Source: JASHVB01 sp035508435 (lineage in GTDB: Bacteria > Pseudomonadota > Alphaproteobacteria > Acetobacterales > Acetobacteraceae). Taken from it: DNA of 64,000 nt. Below, one piece after another: positions 16,147 to 25,376 of the stretch (positions within the stretch are counted from its first letter, which is position 1; each line of letters starts with the position of its first letter). A program made the translations under genes and the position numbers. The DNA lies in NCBI GenBank assembly GCA_035508435.1, contig DATJNA010000197.1, forward strand, positions 62,001 to 126,000, in the 5' to 3' direction. Below the pieces are notes generated by a model that had not been told where the DNA came from, ran no database searches, and saw only the letters and a list, made by a program, of their open reading frames with translations.

Positions 16147-17742
16147 TCACTTGCCGGCGGCAGCGCGTTTCGGGCCGGCGCAGGGGAGCTGATAGGTTGC
16201 CGGACCCTGGTAGTTGCCCGGGTCCTGGAACTTTCCGAGGATTTCCGCGGCCGCGACCCCGGTCGCTGTCTTGCTCGGCAGGCTACCGAACAGCGCCGCT
16301 CCTTCGGCAGCATCACAGCTTCCCGCACTGCAAAGGCGAACCGGAGCGACGTTGACTGTGCCGATCCGTTTGGTGGTGGCGATGTCGGGCGGCGTGACCT
16401 GGTCGCATCCCCCTGTGTCCCAGAAGAATGTGGCCAAAAGGATGGTACTGCTCCCGTCGTTGGCGCCGAAGGCGGTGAAGAAGAACGATCGGGCCGAGAC
16501 GCCCGACACCGTGTAAAATGTCCCGGGAGGCTTCTCGATGGACGTGGTGAACGGCGTCGTCGGCCAATCCTTGTAGGTGAGCTTGACTTCTCCGGTCGTT
16601 GGATCCGCCTTCGCTGTGGCCGGAAGACCCGTCGGTTGAAAGAACAGGGAGCCGGCCGAGTGATCGAGCAAAGGCAACTGTGAGCGGATCGAGTCGTTCA
16701 AATAAAGATTGAGATCCCGGTCCGGCCCGGTCGCTCCCGCTTCGTGCAGCGTGACCTGATAGTCTTCGAACGGACGCTCGAGTTGGAAGAAGCCGAACGT
16801 CCATCCGGAAAGATAGGCGCCCGGTGCGAAATGTGCGACGGCATTGAACGTGAGAAAGTCCGTTTGCGTGACGTCAATCGTTCCAGGCGCCCCGGCCTGC
16901 CGGACGACTTGCGGCGAACTGGCTTTCGTCAGCGATACTGATCGCAACTGTGATGCAAGAGCAGTACCCATGATGGGTGTCGCGGGGCTCGACGCCGGGG
17001 CGCCGCCGGGAGCGCCCGCATCGTCCTGCCTCCGAACACGCGGCGCGGCGCCGCCGGAGTGTTGCACCGTGGGTGGAAGCACGTACCGGTCGGAACCGCC
17101 ATCCGGTGCATCGTGGCCGCGGCCGAATACAATGTCCCAGCCCACATTGTGGGCGAATCCGTTGACCACATGAGTCGAGGCGCCGGCGCCGCTGTCGTCA
17201 TGAACGCGCACGCGGCTGAAATCGTGGCCGACGGTGATAGGCTTTGGGGCCGGCTCGGTCTGGAATTGCCGGCGTTCTTCGTCCTCACAGGCTGCGCATT
17301 TCCGGCTGCGCTGGTCCCGAGCAGGGGCAACGAAAAGTTCGGACATCCGCGTTACCTGATCAGCGACGGCGCCCGTCTCGCGCTCCGGCGAGCCCTTAAC
17401 CGCTCCAGTCGCGAGCTTCGGTTGCGTAGACCCTGATTGCGCGCTGGCAGTGGATAGAGTTCGAACCCGGTTTGCCGGTTCAGATGGAAAGGCGGGGATC
17501 TTGCCGAAGTCCCACGACAGACCGTGCGGTGCCTCTCGGGCGACCTCTTTCTCGGCCCGCGACGCAAGCCGCGCCAATTGCAGTGTCGGCTGATTTCCGA
17601 TCGCGCGTCGCGGAAACATCGGCTGGTGGGCTGAACCTTGTCCGCGTCGATGTCCGACAAGGGTCGCGTGCTGGGCCGCTTGTCTGCTGGTCGAACTTTC
17701 GGCTGCCTTCGTCTGTGGTATCGCGACCTTCGGAGCAAGCAC
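16147..17742 (-). CDS. DUF4157 (eCIS core-like) protein lacking the HExxH motif
   Basis: A 531-residue protein with a GTG start at 17742 and a strong GGGGAGG seven bases upstream. The N-terminal half follows the usual layout of DUF4157 proteins: AIGNQPTLQL at 47-56, WDFGKIPAFP at 77-86, a KCAACEDEE motif at 148-156, and the core DFSRVRVHDDSGAGAS then VGWDIVFGRGHDAP up to residue 213. In typical members a peptidase motif of the LLAHELTH kind follows; here residues 219-228 read RYVLPPTVQH, so the HExxH is absent and the segment looks shortened. The remaining 300 residues are a beta-rich region ending CAGPKRAAAGK that I do not recognise. DUF4157 domains are linked to extracellular contractile injection systems and toxins; no such apparatus is encoded nearby. 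Confidence 0.75.
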   Translation of the reverse strand: MLAPKVAIPQTKAAESSTSRQAAQHATLVGHRRGQGSAHQPMFPRRAIGNQPTLQLARLASRAEKEVAREAPHGLSWDFGKIPAFPSEPANRVRTLSTASAQSGSTQPKLATGAVKGSPERETGAVADQVTRMSELFVAPARDQRSRKCAACEDEERRQFQTEPAPKPITVGHDFSRVRVHDDSGAGASTHVVNGFAHNVGWDIVFGRGHDAPDGGSDRYVLPPTVQHSGGAAPRVRRQDDAGAPGGAPASSPATPIMGTALASQLRSVSLTKASSPQVVRQAGAPGTIDVTQTDFLTFNAVAHFAPGAYLSGWTFGFFQLERPFEDYQVTLHEAGATGPDRDLNLYLNDSIRSQLPLLDHSAGSLFFQPTGLPATAKADPTTGEVKLTYKDWPTTPFTTSIEKPPGTFYTVSGVSARSFFFTAFGANDGSSTILLATFFWDTGGCDQVTPPDIATTKRIGTVNVAPVRLCSAGSCDAAEGAALFGSLPSKTATGVAAAEILGKFQDPGNYQGPATYQLPCAGPKRAAAGK

Positions 17743-18089
17743 TGCCGGTCCTCCCCACGTCCGGAACGCCAGGCGCGGATTGCTCTGGGTCCCCGCATGT
17801 TATCCGTAGAGCGCCTCACTTATGTCTATCATTCCAGGGCAGAGCGATGAGACAACGTTCCAATCTCAATCGCGACGTTTTGTGGCACGATACCCTGGGC
17901 GCGTCCAGCAGCTTCCGAGACGGACGGCCCCGTGCCAACCCATGGCTATGCGACAGGGCTTTGGCGCAGGAGCCCATCGCGGCGACCGCGACGGAAAGCG
18001 CGGTGCGGCGTGATGTCATCGCCATAGGCGATGGGACCGATCATAATTCTTCGTTTGCGTTACAGAGAGTGGCTGGGTGTATTGGTGTC
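17743..18089. other. Divergent intergenic region
   Basis: About 350 bases between the DUF4157 gene (minus) and the nitronate monooxygenase gene (plus). Open frames exist on both strands but carry no family signature. Both promoters should lie here; I cannot point to boxes with confidence. Confidence 0.45.
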
Positions 18090-19196
18090 ATGTCAGACCC
18101 ACACTCTCCCCTGGCTCGTGCCGAGGCGTTCTGTCAGCGTTTCGGCCTGCGTGTCCCGATCCTGCTTGCGCCGATGGGCGGAGCCTCTGCGCCGTCGTTA
18201 TCCGTGGCCGTCGCAAATGCTGGCGGACTGGGCGCGTGCGGCGCTTTGCTGATGCACCCTGAGGCGATCCAGGCCTGGAGCTCGGAGTTCCGGGCCGCCA
18301 GCAATGGACCATTCCAGCTCAACCTGTGGGTGCCTGACCCGCCGCCGCGACGCGATCGCGCGCAGGAGGCGGCGGTGTGCGCATTCCTGGCAAACTGGGG
18401 ACCCGAGGTTCCGGCTGGCGCGGGTGATGCCGTGCCACCGGATTTCACCGCCCAATGCGAAGCCCTGCTTCAGGTGGCTCCCGCGATCGTTTCGTCGGTG
18501 ATGGGACTATACCCGCCCGATTTCGTCCGTCGCCTGAAGCAACGCGGCATCGCCTGGTGGGCAAACATTTCGACGGTTGCCGAGGCGCGTGCCGCCGTGG
18601 ACGCGGGTGCCGACGTGGTTGTCGCGCAAGGTGCGGAAGCGGGCGGCCATCGCGGATGCTTCGATGCAGCCCAGGCCGAGGCAGCGATGGTGGGGCTCGC
18701 TGCCCTGGTGCCGGCAGTCGCCGATGCCGTCCGTGTGCCGGTGGTTGCGACAGGCGGCATCGCCGATGCGCGCGGGGTCGCCGCCGCCTTGGTGCTCGGC
18801 GCAAGCGCCGCCCAGATCGGCACCGGCTTTCTGCGTTGCCCTGAGGCAAGGCTGCACCCGGCGTGGTCAGCGGCTCTGGCGCGCACGCCGCCCGAGGCTA
18901 CCGTCATCAGTCGCGCCTTCAGTGGCCGCGCGGGACGCAGCGTCGCGACACAGTACGTCCAGGCAGCAGCCGCCCCGGAAGCGCCGGCGCCGGCTGCCTT
19001 TCCGGTGCAACGCGGATTGACGCAAGCCATGCGCGACGCTGCCAACAAGGCCGGTGACATCGATCGCATGCAAGCCTGGGCTGGGCAATCAGCCATGCTT
19101 GCACGCGCCGAGCCCGCCGCCGACATCGTCCGCACCCTGTGGCAGGGCGCGCTGAGCCTGCTCGGCCACGGACAAGCACAGTACGTCGGATTATAG
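18090..19196 (+). CDS. Nitronate monooxygenase family flavoprotein
   Basis: A 368-residue TIM-barrel FMN enzyme of the nitronate monooxygenase/2-nitropropane dioxygenase family. It shows the N-terminal PILLAPMGGASAP, SVANAGGLGACG-like turn (VANAGGLGACGALL), the conserved AQGAEAGGHRG flavin-phosphate and catalytic His segment, PVVATGGIAD and GASAAQIGTGFL. It would oxidise alkyl nitronates such as propionate 3-nitronate to carbonyl compounds and nitrite. The start at 18090 is chosen because family homology begins there; the upstream Shine-Dalgarno is weak. Confidence 0.88.
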   Translation: MSDPHSPLARAEAFCQRFGLRVPILLAPMGGASAPSLSVAVANAGGLGACGALLMHPEAIQAWSSEFRAASNGPFQLNLWVPDPPPRRDRAQEAAVCAFLANWGPEVPAGAGDAVPPDFTAQCEALLQVAPAIVSSVMGLYPPDFVRRLKQRGIAWWANISTVAEARAAVDAGADVVVAQGAEAGGHRGCFDAAQAEAAMVGLAALVPAVADAVRVPVVATGGIADARGVAAALVLGASAAQIGTGFLRCPEARLHPAWSAALARTPPEATVISRAFSGRAGRSVATQYVQAAAAPEAPAPAAFPVQRGLTQAMRDAANKAGDIDRMQAWAGQSAMLARAEPAADIVRTLWQGALSLLGHGQAQYVGL

Positions 19197-19265
19197 TTGG
19201 AGCGCTGAGGCGAACTTGCGGCCGCGACTATCTCCCCGCTTCTATCGTGAGCGGTTCGATCGTGA

Positions 19266-20480
19266 TCAGGTCCCGGCGTAGGTTGGCAGCCAACCGCCGG
19301 GCGGTGTCAGATCCAACCGGTCCTCACGCCGGGAGGCGCGGCCGGAAAGACCAAAGATCTCGCCGCGGTAGGCCCAGATTCGCAGATCTGTCCACACGCT
19401 TGCGCCGTCGACCGGCAACGCAGCCTTCGCCACACGCCGCTGCGCGAGGTAACCCTCGTGCTGTCGCGTCAAACGACGCAGACGCGCTTGCCCGACCTCG
19501 CCGCTTCCCAGCAATCCGCGGCCGGCGAATCCATGCAGCGGTTTGAACACGAAGTCCTGCTTCCGGCTCGCCAGCATATCGACGTTGTCCGGCCGCACGA
19601 CGTACGATTCCGGCACGTGAGCTGTTAGAATTCGGCGTTCCTCAGGGTGAATTTCCAGCGCGGCATCCCAATCCGGGAGCGACAAATACTCCAGCAGGCG
19701 CTTGTCGCTGCGGGTCGTGTAAGTGAATGGATTAGGCGCAACATACACAGCACTCGCCGCATACGCCTCGCGCAGCGCCGCGAACTCATGCGAGTCCCAA
19801 AGGAAATCCGTTGACCTGTTTACGACGAACGCGACGGGACGCCGGTCGAACAACAGTTGCCCGCCGTTCCAGGACAGATCGGCGGGGCAGCCGATACCCG
19901 TCTCCCAGCCTGCGGCGTGAAACATGTCGCGCAGCATCTGAAACTCATGGCGAAATTTGCCCTGCTGCAACGACTCGCGGTCGTCCAATATCAGCAGCAT
20001 GCCGGCAGACCAGGTGCCGAAAAATGCGCGAGCCTCCTGATCGACAAAGGCGGCGACGTGCTGCCGGAACAATGACAGAGATGGCGGCGCCGCAATGCCC
20101 TGCGACGCGGCCGGCTTCGCCATCTCATGATATACGGCGTTGATGATTGCCGCGAACAGGATGCCGGAGCCGTTGTCGTTGAATTCGATAAGCTGGCAAT
20201 CGCCTTGCGGTGGCAGATGGAAGTCCCAGCAACTGAAAAAGCAGCATTCGGGCCTATGTCGCCGAGCAATGGACGGTGCGTCGGGCTGCACCACACGTCG
20301 CCACGCCTCGCTCGTGGTAACGCGGTCGAAGACGCGAATGAAGCGGTCGATCTGTTGCAGCACGAAGGCCGGAACCACCTGGTGGTGAGGCACGACGGAA
20401 AACTCCGTCGGCACCACCGGCATTCCCGCTGCCGTGAGGGCGGCGAAAAAGTTCGGGGCAAACCCGGCATCGCGCATCAT
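19266..20480 (-). CDS. ATP-grasp-like protein translationally coupled to a LysR regulator
   Basis: A 404-residue protein beginning MMRDAGFAPNF at an ATG that overlaps the LysR stop (ATGATG with TGA inside). The second half carries FKPLHGFAGRGLLG, which resembles the glycine-rich nucleotide loop of ATP-grasp ligases, and the first half has QLIEFNDNGSGIL and FVVNRSTDFLWDS, suggesting metal and substrate binding; the order would suit a circularly permuted ATP-grasp of the glutathionylspermidine-synthase kind. If correct it joins a carboxylate to an amine using ATP. I do not know its substrate and have not confirmed the fold. It is convergent with the nitronate monooxygenase gene. Confidence 0.55.
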   Translation of the reverse strand: MMRDAGFAPNFFAALTAAGMPVVPTEFSVVPHHQVVPAFVLQQIDRFIRVFDRVTTSEAWRRVVQPDAPSIARRHRPECCFFSCWDFHLPPQGDCQLIEFNDNGSGILFAAIINAVYHEMAKPAASQGIAAPPSLSLFRQHVAAFVDQEARAFFGTWSAGMLLILDDRESLQQGKFRHEFQMLRDMFHAAGWETGIGCPADLSWNGGQLLFDRRPVAFVVNRSTDFLWDSHEFAALREAYAASAVYVAPNPFTYTTRSDKRLLEYLSLPDWDAALEIHPEERRILTAHVPESYVVRPDNVDMLASRKQDFVFKPLHGFAGRGLLGSGEVGQARLRRLTRQHEGYLAQRRVAKAALPVDGASVWTDLRIWAYRGEIFGLSGRASRREDRLDLTPPGGWLPTYAGT

Positions 20481-21394
20481 GGCGCCGCACAGCTCGCCGC
20501 TGCCTGGCAGCGAATCCAACGAGCTATTGTCGCTACATCGGGGCGTGGCTTGGGCCTGGCACTGATCAGCCAGTAGCCGTAGGTTGTGGTTGGACCTGCC
20601 TTCGGCCCCGCCAGCACCTGAAGCCGCTTTTCGCGCAACATCGGGCCGAGCAATTCGAGGCGTCCCAACGCGATCCCCTGGCCGGCCAGTGCCGCGGAAA
20701 TGACCTGGTCGTACTGGTTGAATCGCAGGGTGCTCTTCGATTTGACCGAGCCCCAGCCCTGGCTCGTCAGCCATTCATGCCATTGCAGCCAGGGGAAGTT
20801 CGGTCCGTCGAACTCGAGCAAGCAGTGCGGCGCGAGTGCCTGTGGCGAATCCAGTGTGGCAAGACCAAGACCGGGGTGAACGACTGGCGCCACTGATTCG
20901 CCAAACAGCCGCTCTGCACCTTCCGAGGCCGTGGTCTGACTGCAGTAGCGGATGGCGAGGTCGATACCGTCGCCGCGCAGGTCCTCCACCCGATCGGTGG
21001 CTGATATGCGTACGTCGATGCCGGGATGCTCGCACTGGAAGTCGCGTAGCCGCGGCAACAGCCACAGTCCGGCAACACCGATCGTGCAGGTGATCGTAAC
21101 CGGCTGACGGACGTTGCTGACGCGGACGCTGCCGATCGCATCCTGCAATTGCTGGATGGCGGCATTGGCCGTTCTGAACAGGCGGTCCCCCTCCGCGGTG
21201 AACGCGATGGAGCGATGCCCCCGGATCAGCAGCTTTACGCCCAACATGTCTTCGAGCGTCCGAATTTGCCGGCTTGCCGCGGATTGCGTGATACAAAGAT
21301 CTTCGGCGGCCAAGGTAATGCTCATGCGCCGGCCGACGGCGACAAAGCCGCGGAGCAAGTCCAGTGACATCAGGCGTGCGATGGATCCGGGCAT
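20477..21394 (-). CDS. LysR family transcriptional regulator (GcvA-like)
   Basis: A 305-residue LysR protein: the helix-turn-helix spans roughly residues 10-70 with AAEDLCITQSAASRQIRTLE, and an effector-binding domain follows (GVAGLWLLPRLRDFQ, GDGIDLAIRYC). The start may be 21394 or the ATG at 21370; neither has a strong ribosome-binding site. It is divergent from the CmcJ-like oxygenase gene and in an operon with the ATP-grasp-like gene, so it probably controls both directions from the 600-base region between them. Confidence 0.88.
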   Translation of the reverse strand: MPGSIARLMSLDLLRGFVAVGRRMSITLAAEDLCITQSAASRQIRTLEDMLGVKLLIRGHRSIAFTAEGDRLFRTANAAIQQLQDAIGSVRVSNVRQPVTITCTIGVAGLWLLPRLRDFQCEHPGIDVRISATDRVEDLRGDGIDLAIRYCSQTTASEGAERLFGESVAPVVHPGLGLATLDSPQALAPHCLLEFDGPNFPWLQWHEWLTSQGWGSVKSKSTLRFNQYDQVISAALAGQGIALGRLELLGPMLREKRLQVLAGPKAGPTTTYGYWLISARPKPRPDVATIARWIRCQAAASCAAP

Positions 21395-21995
21395 CCTGCA
21401 AACTCAAATCTGCCGATGTGCGACCCGGCGCGGATGGTGGCGATCAACACGGGGTTCAATCTCTTGCTGTAGCGCCGCGTTCGTCTTTTGACCATAGCGT
21501 AGATGACCGATTGGCAAAGATCCCCGTTCTGCCTTGCTCGCCCTGCGTATGCTTCGCCAGGCTGCAGTGCCACCGGCGGCAGCGGCGCGCAGGCGAACCG
21601 CGCCATTCGGACCGCTAAAGCCAGACCGCATGCGCCGGCAGCGAGCACCTTGTAGCGGTCCATGCGGCTTCGTTCCCAGGCCCGCCTGCCTGACAGCGGC
21701 GGCGCGATGAATTGCCAATCTGATATGCCGCCCGCATTCGCTCAAGCGACATTACGGTCTGTCAAGTATGAATGCGCGGAATGCGAACACTCGGGCCGGC
21801 ATTGCCTTGGCTCGCCTGCACGCCGGCGGCATGCCGGCCGCATTCCGGTGGCTCATCCGAAGAATGAGTTTTCCTGGTTTGCGTGGCGGTGTCGGCCGAG
21901 CCTACCTGCTGGCGCCTGAAGCGTGGCTTTGCCCGGGCCCTGCGTCCCGTTGGTCCGGTGAAGCGCTCAGATCGGAGCGAGCGACAGGAGATACC
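21395..21995. other. Divergent control region between LysR and CmcJ-like genes
   Basis: A 600-base region likely to hold the LysR binding sites and both promoters. A 97-codon minus-strand frame (21370-21663) with a hydrophobic start lies here but lacks a ribosome-binding site. No clear T-N11-A palindrome was fixed by eye. Confidence 0.45.
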
Positions 21996-22919
21996 ATGGA
22001 CAACGAAGGATCGGCGTTGGCGGCAAGCCGACCGGACCTGGAGCAACCAGTCGATTGTCAGGCGCGCCCATTCTGCCGAAGCGCGCCGCGCGTTGCTGGC
22101 GTGGCGGCGGGCCTGAGTTACTTGTTGCCATCGTCCGAGCGCCCGTTTCAATACATGTACCAGTCGCCGCCGGGTGTGTCGTGGCAAAATTCCCGGTACC
22201 AGGTGGAACTGGCTGAAATCCTGGATGCGCGCACCACGCCCGCCGCTGCTTCGATCGACGGAGAAGGATTTGAGCTGTGGGATGCTCCCACCTCGGTCAG
22301 CGACTTTCAGGATGTCGGAGCAATCCAAACTCGCTACTATCGCGAGGCGGAGGAACTGGCGAAGCATGTCACAGGCGCCATGCGCGCCGTTGTTTTCGAC
22401 CACGCGGTTCGGCAGCGGGAGCCGGGGCGGCCGGGTCTGAATTTTGGACGCAATGGCGAAAGCAGTGCCCTGGGCGCGGTCGGACGTGTTCACATCGACT
22501 ACACCGAAGCTTCGGGACCGAGACGGCTGACCGCTTTGCTCACGGACAACAGGATTGCGCCGGTGCACAGGCGGTTTGCCATCGTCAATATCTGGCGGTC
22601 GATCGGCGGAAAGATCGTCGATACGCCGCTTGCCCTGTGCAGCGCGCGAACTGTCTCGGTCACCGACCTGGCCGCCACTGATCTGCGTTACAACGGACGC
22701 ACTGGTGAAATGTACCTTGTCCATCACTCGCGCGAGCATCGATGGATGTATTTCTCCGAGATGGACCGCCACGAGGCTTTGGTGTTCAAGCAATATGACT
22801 CGCGGGTGAGCGGTGTCGCCCGCTTTACACCGCATTCTGCCTTCGATCTCCCTTGCATTCCCGCCAATGCCCCACTCAGGCGGAGTATCGAGATCCGCTG
22901 CCTTGTCGCCTACGACTGA
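21996..22919 (+). CDS. CmcJ/NvfI-like oxidoreductase
   Basis: A 307-residue protein matching the CmcJ/NvfI family. The diagnostic strings are AVVFDHAVR, VHIDYTEASGPRR, NIWRSIGGKIVDTPLALC, HRWMYFSEMDRHEALVFK and RFTPHSAFDLP, in the right order. The HxD and later His would bind iron. Family members act in natural-product tailoring (cephamycin methoxylation partner, endoperoxide formation), and bacterial members are mostly uncharacterised. The ATG at 21996 has AGGAG five bases upstream. It opens a plus-strand group with a DsbA-fold isomerase and an MFS transporter. Confidence 0.85.
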   Translation: MDNEGSALAASRPDLEQPVDCQARPFCRSAPRVAGVAAGLSYLLPSSERPFQYMYQSPPGVSWQNSRYQVELAEILDARTTPAAASIDGEGFELWDAPTSVSDFQDVGAIQTRYYREAEELAKHVTGAMRAVVFDHAVRQREPGRPGLNFGRNGESSALGAVGRVHIDYTEASGPRRLTALLTDNRIAPVHRRFAIVNIWRSIGGKIVDTPLALCSARTVSVTDLAATDLRYNGRTGEMYLVHHSREHRWMYFSEMDRHEALVFKQYDSRVSGVARFTPHSAFDLPCIPANAPLRRSIEIRCLVAYD

Positions 22920-22964
22920 AGCGTTGGGTCTTTGGCGAATTCCCCGCATTGAGGCAATACAACC

Positions 22965-23597
22965 ATGGCTGAGCCAGCAGGCGCTTCCGATCGGTCGCCC
23001 ATAATCGAATTCTGGTCCGAATTCGCCAGCACTTATAGTTATCTCAGCGTCATGCGAATCGAGCACGAAGCACGCCAGCACGGCGTAGCGGTGATCTGGC
23101 AGCCGTTCCTGTTGGGGCCGATATTCAGAGCTCTCGGCATGGAGAACTCACCGTTTGTGCTACAGAAAGACAAAGGCGCCTACGTGTGGCGAGACATGGC
23201 TCGCCAGTGCCGGAAATATGGTTTGCGATGGACGCAGCCCACGGCATTCCCGCGGCCTGGGGTGCTGCCGTTGCGTATCGCCTTGCTGGGAGTCGATCAG
23301 CCTTGGATCGGCAGCTTCTGCCGCCGGGTCATGGAACTCAGCTTCGTGCACGATCAGGACATCAACCGACCGGATGCCATGGCGTCCATCCTGACCGACC
23401 TCGGGCTGCCGGCTGCCGAGTTGCTGCGCCAGGCGGCGCAGTCTGAACCAGTGAAAAGCCAACTGCGGCAGCAAACGGACGAAGCGCGGCAACGCGGCAT
23501 ATTCGGGGCTCCCACATTCTTTGTCGGTTCAGAAATTTTCTGGGGGAACGACCGCCTGGACGATGCACTGTCGTTGGCCTCGCGCGGCGACGCCTGA
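22965..23597 (+). CDS. DsbA-family 2-hydroxychromene-2-carboxylate isomerase-like protein
   Basis: A 210-residue thioredoxin-fold protein. It has the IEFWSEFASTYSYLS opening with Ser-Tyr in place of the CxxC of DsbA, WQPFLLGPIFRALG, and the closing GIFGAPTFFVGSEIFWGNDR, all typical of 2-hydroxychromene-2-carboxylate isomerase and related kappa-class glutathione transferases. These use glutathione to isomerise intermediates of polycyclic aromatic breakdown. It lies 45 bases after the CmcJ-like gene and is probably co-transcribed. Confidence 0.87.
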   Translation: MAEPAGASDRSPIIEFWSEFASTYSYLSVMRIEHEARQHGVAVIWQPFLLGPIFRALGMENSPFVLQKDKGAYVWRDMARQCRKYGLRWTQPTAFPRPGVLPLRIALLGVDQPWIGSFCRRVMELSFVHDQDINRPDAMASILTDLGLPAAELLRQAAQSEPVKSQLRQQTDEARQRGIFGAPTFFVGSEIFWGNDRLDDALSLASRGDA

Positions 23598-24000
23598 GCC
23601 GGCGTGGGATGCCGTGGCTCCCTGCCAGCGCTGACCGGACGGCGACAATGACGATTGTCCCGATCCGGTCGGCGCAGGCGGACCCCGCCGCAGTCGGCGC
23701 GCGATCGTCAGGGGTTGGCAGCCTGCGCTAACCGGACAGGAACAACGACGATAATGCAGAACAGGCTGGAGACTGATCGAGCCTCCATGTGTGATAATGG
23801 AGCCAGGTTGCCGCTCGGTATCGCATTCTTATTACTCATGCACGCGTGGCATATTCATCGTTTGAAGCTCCGCTTCAGGATGCCTTTTCTTCCGGATGTC
23901 ACCGAGCCGCCTCATCGTCGGTAAATTATGGCGCGGTTCTTCTCCACCGCACCAGCGACGCATACGGCTGTCAGGTAGATCATCACGAGGAGTGGAAACC
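23598..24000. other. Stretch before the MFS gene with a possible small ORF
   Basis: About 400 bases. A 56-codon frame from an ATG at 23754 to 23924 encodes a short protein with a hydrophobic segment (GIAFLLLMHAW) and basic ends; a weak AGGA lies upstream. It could be a small membrane protein, but nothing else supports it. Two related 20-base strings beginning CCGGACNGNNACAA occur near 23634 and 23733. Confidence 0.3.
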
Positions 24001-25254
24001 GTGTCGTCAATCGCCAGTGCACACCTGGGCCGGACCGCAAATTACACTCTGTTGGCCATGACCGCGGGCGCTGTCATCATGACCGGCTCATTGGGCGTCC
24101 GGCAGACGTTTGGGCTCTTCATTGGTCCGTTCTCATACGACCATGGCCTGCCGGTAACCTTGATCGCCTTTGCCATCGCCCTGCACAACTTGGTGTGGGG
24201 GTTTGCACAGCCCTTTGCCGGCGCGGCCGCGGATCGCTACGGCGCGGCACCGGTCGTTGCATTTGGCGCCGTCGTATTCGCAACCGGTCTGGCCGTTGCC
24301 GGCCTGTCATCCTCTGCCGCCATGATGGTGTTGGGCATCGGGGTGCTGGTTGGCATCGGCGTCAGTTGCACGGCGTTCGGTGTGATCATGCCTGCCATCG
24401 GACGCGCTGCATCGCCGGAGAAGCGCAGCATGGCCATGGGGCTGGTCAGCGCTGCCGGTTCATTCGGTCAGGTCGTGCTTGTGCCATTGGCACAAGGCAT
24501 TTCCGATCGATCGGGAACCGCGATGTCGTTCATGGTCCTGGCGGGCTGCATGCTGGCGGTCGCGCCGCTCGGGATATTGCTCGACCGCGGTGGTGCCCGC
24601 AACCCGGCAGACCGAGAGCTGGTGTCCGTGCCGATGGCAACGGCTGCTGCCCAGGCATTGAACCACCGCGGATTTTGCCTGCTGACGATTGGGTTCTTCA
24701 CCTGCGGGTTCCAGTTGGCGTTCATCTCGACGCACCTCCCGAACTATTTGCAGCTCTGCCACATGCCCATCGGCTTGGGCGCGACGGCACTGGCGCTGAT
24801 CGGTTTGTTCAACATGGTTGGATGCTGGGGCTTCGGCTGGCTCGGCGGCCGCTTTCGTCAGCAGCATCTGCTCGGGTGGTTGTACCTGGTCAGAAGTGCC
24901 GCCATTGCCGCATTCTTTCTGAGCGCAAAAAGCCAGACGTCGGTGATCGTCTTCGCCATCGTCATGGGACTTGCCTGGCTCGGTACTGTGCCGTTGACCA
25001 GCGGACTGGTGGCCAAGGTCTTTGGCACACGCCATCTCGGCACGCTGTTCGGTGTGTGCTTCCTGAACCACCAGGTTGGATCGTTCCTTGGCGCTTGGCT
25101 AGGCGGCTATTTGTTCGACCTGACCGGCTCCTACTCCATCGTGTGGAGCGCAACGGCAATCGCCGGGCTGGTCGCAGCAGCCCTGCACTTTGCCATCAAC
25201 GACAAGCCGGTGGACTTGATCCCTGGACCTGCATCCATTCCGGCACGGGCCTGA
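24001..25254 (+). CDS. MFS transporter
   Basis: A 417-residue major facilitator with about twelve membrane spans. GVRQTFGLFIGPF in the first span, the loop FAGAAADRYGAAPVV between spans 2 and 3 and GISDRSGTAMSF are typical of the monocarboxylate/oxalate-formate branch. A GTG start at 24001 with GAGGAG eight bases upstream is chosen over an ATG at 23896. It is the last gene of the CmcJ-like group and would import the substrate or export the product. Confidence 0.88.
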   Translation: MSSIASAHLGRTANYTLLAMTAGAVIMTGSLGVRQTFGLFIGPFSYDHGLPVTLIAFAIALHNLVWGFAQPFAGAAADRYGAAPVVAFGAVVFATGLAVAGLSSSAAMMVLGIGVLVGIGVSCTAFGVIMPAIGRAASPEKRSMAMGLVSAAGSFGQVVLVPLAQGISDRSGTAMSFMVLAGCMLAVAPLGILLDRGGARNPADRELVSVPMATAAAQALNHRGFCLLTIGFFTCGFQLAFISTHLPNYLQLCHMPIGLGATALALIGLFNMVGCWGFGWLGGRFRQQHLLGWLYLVRSAAIAAFFLSAKSQTSVIVFAIVMGLAWLGTVPLTSGLVAKVFGTRHLGTLFGVCFLNHQVGSFLGAWLGGYLFDLTGSYSIVWSATAIAGLVAAALHFAINDKPVDLIPGPASIPARA

Positions 25255-25376
25255 CCAACGCCGCTGCAGCAGCATCCACCGCGAGGCGCGACGTCGGTCG
25301 CCGACTGCATCGCCTGCGGTCATCTTACGCGCCGGTCGGTTTCGCTCCGCGTAGGGACCGGGTGGCTCCGGGCCAA

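Noticed and set aside
21370..21663. 97-codon minus-strand frame with hydrophobic start upstream of LysR
   Set aside because: No ribosome-binding site, overlaps the LysR start and has no known likeness; kept only as a note.
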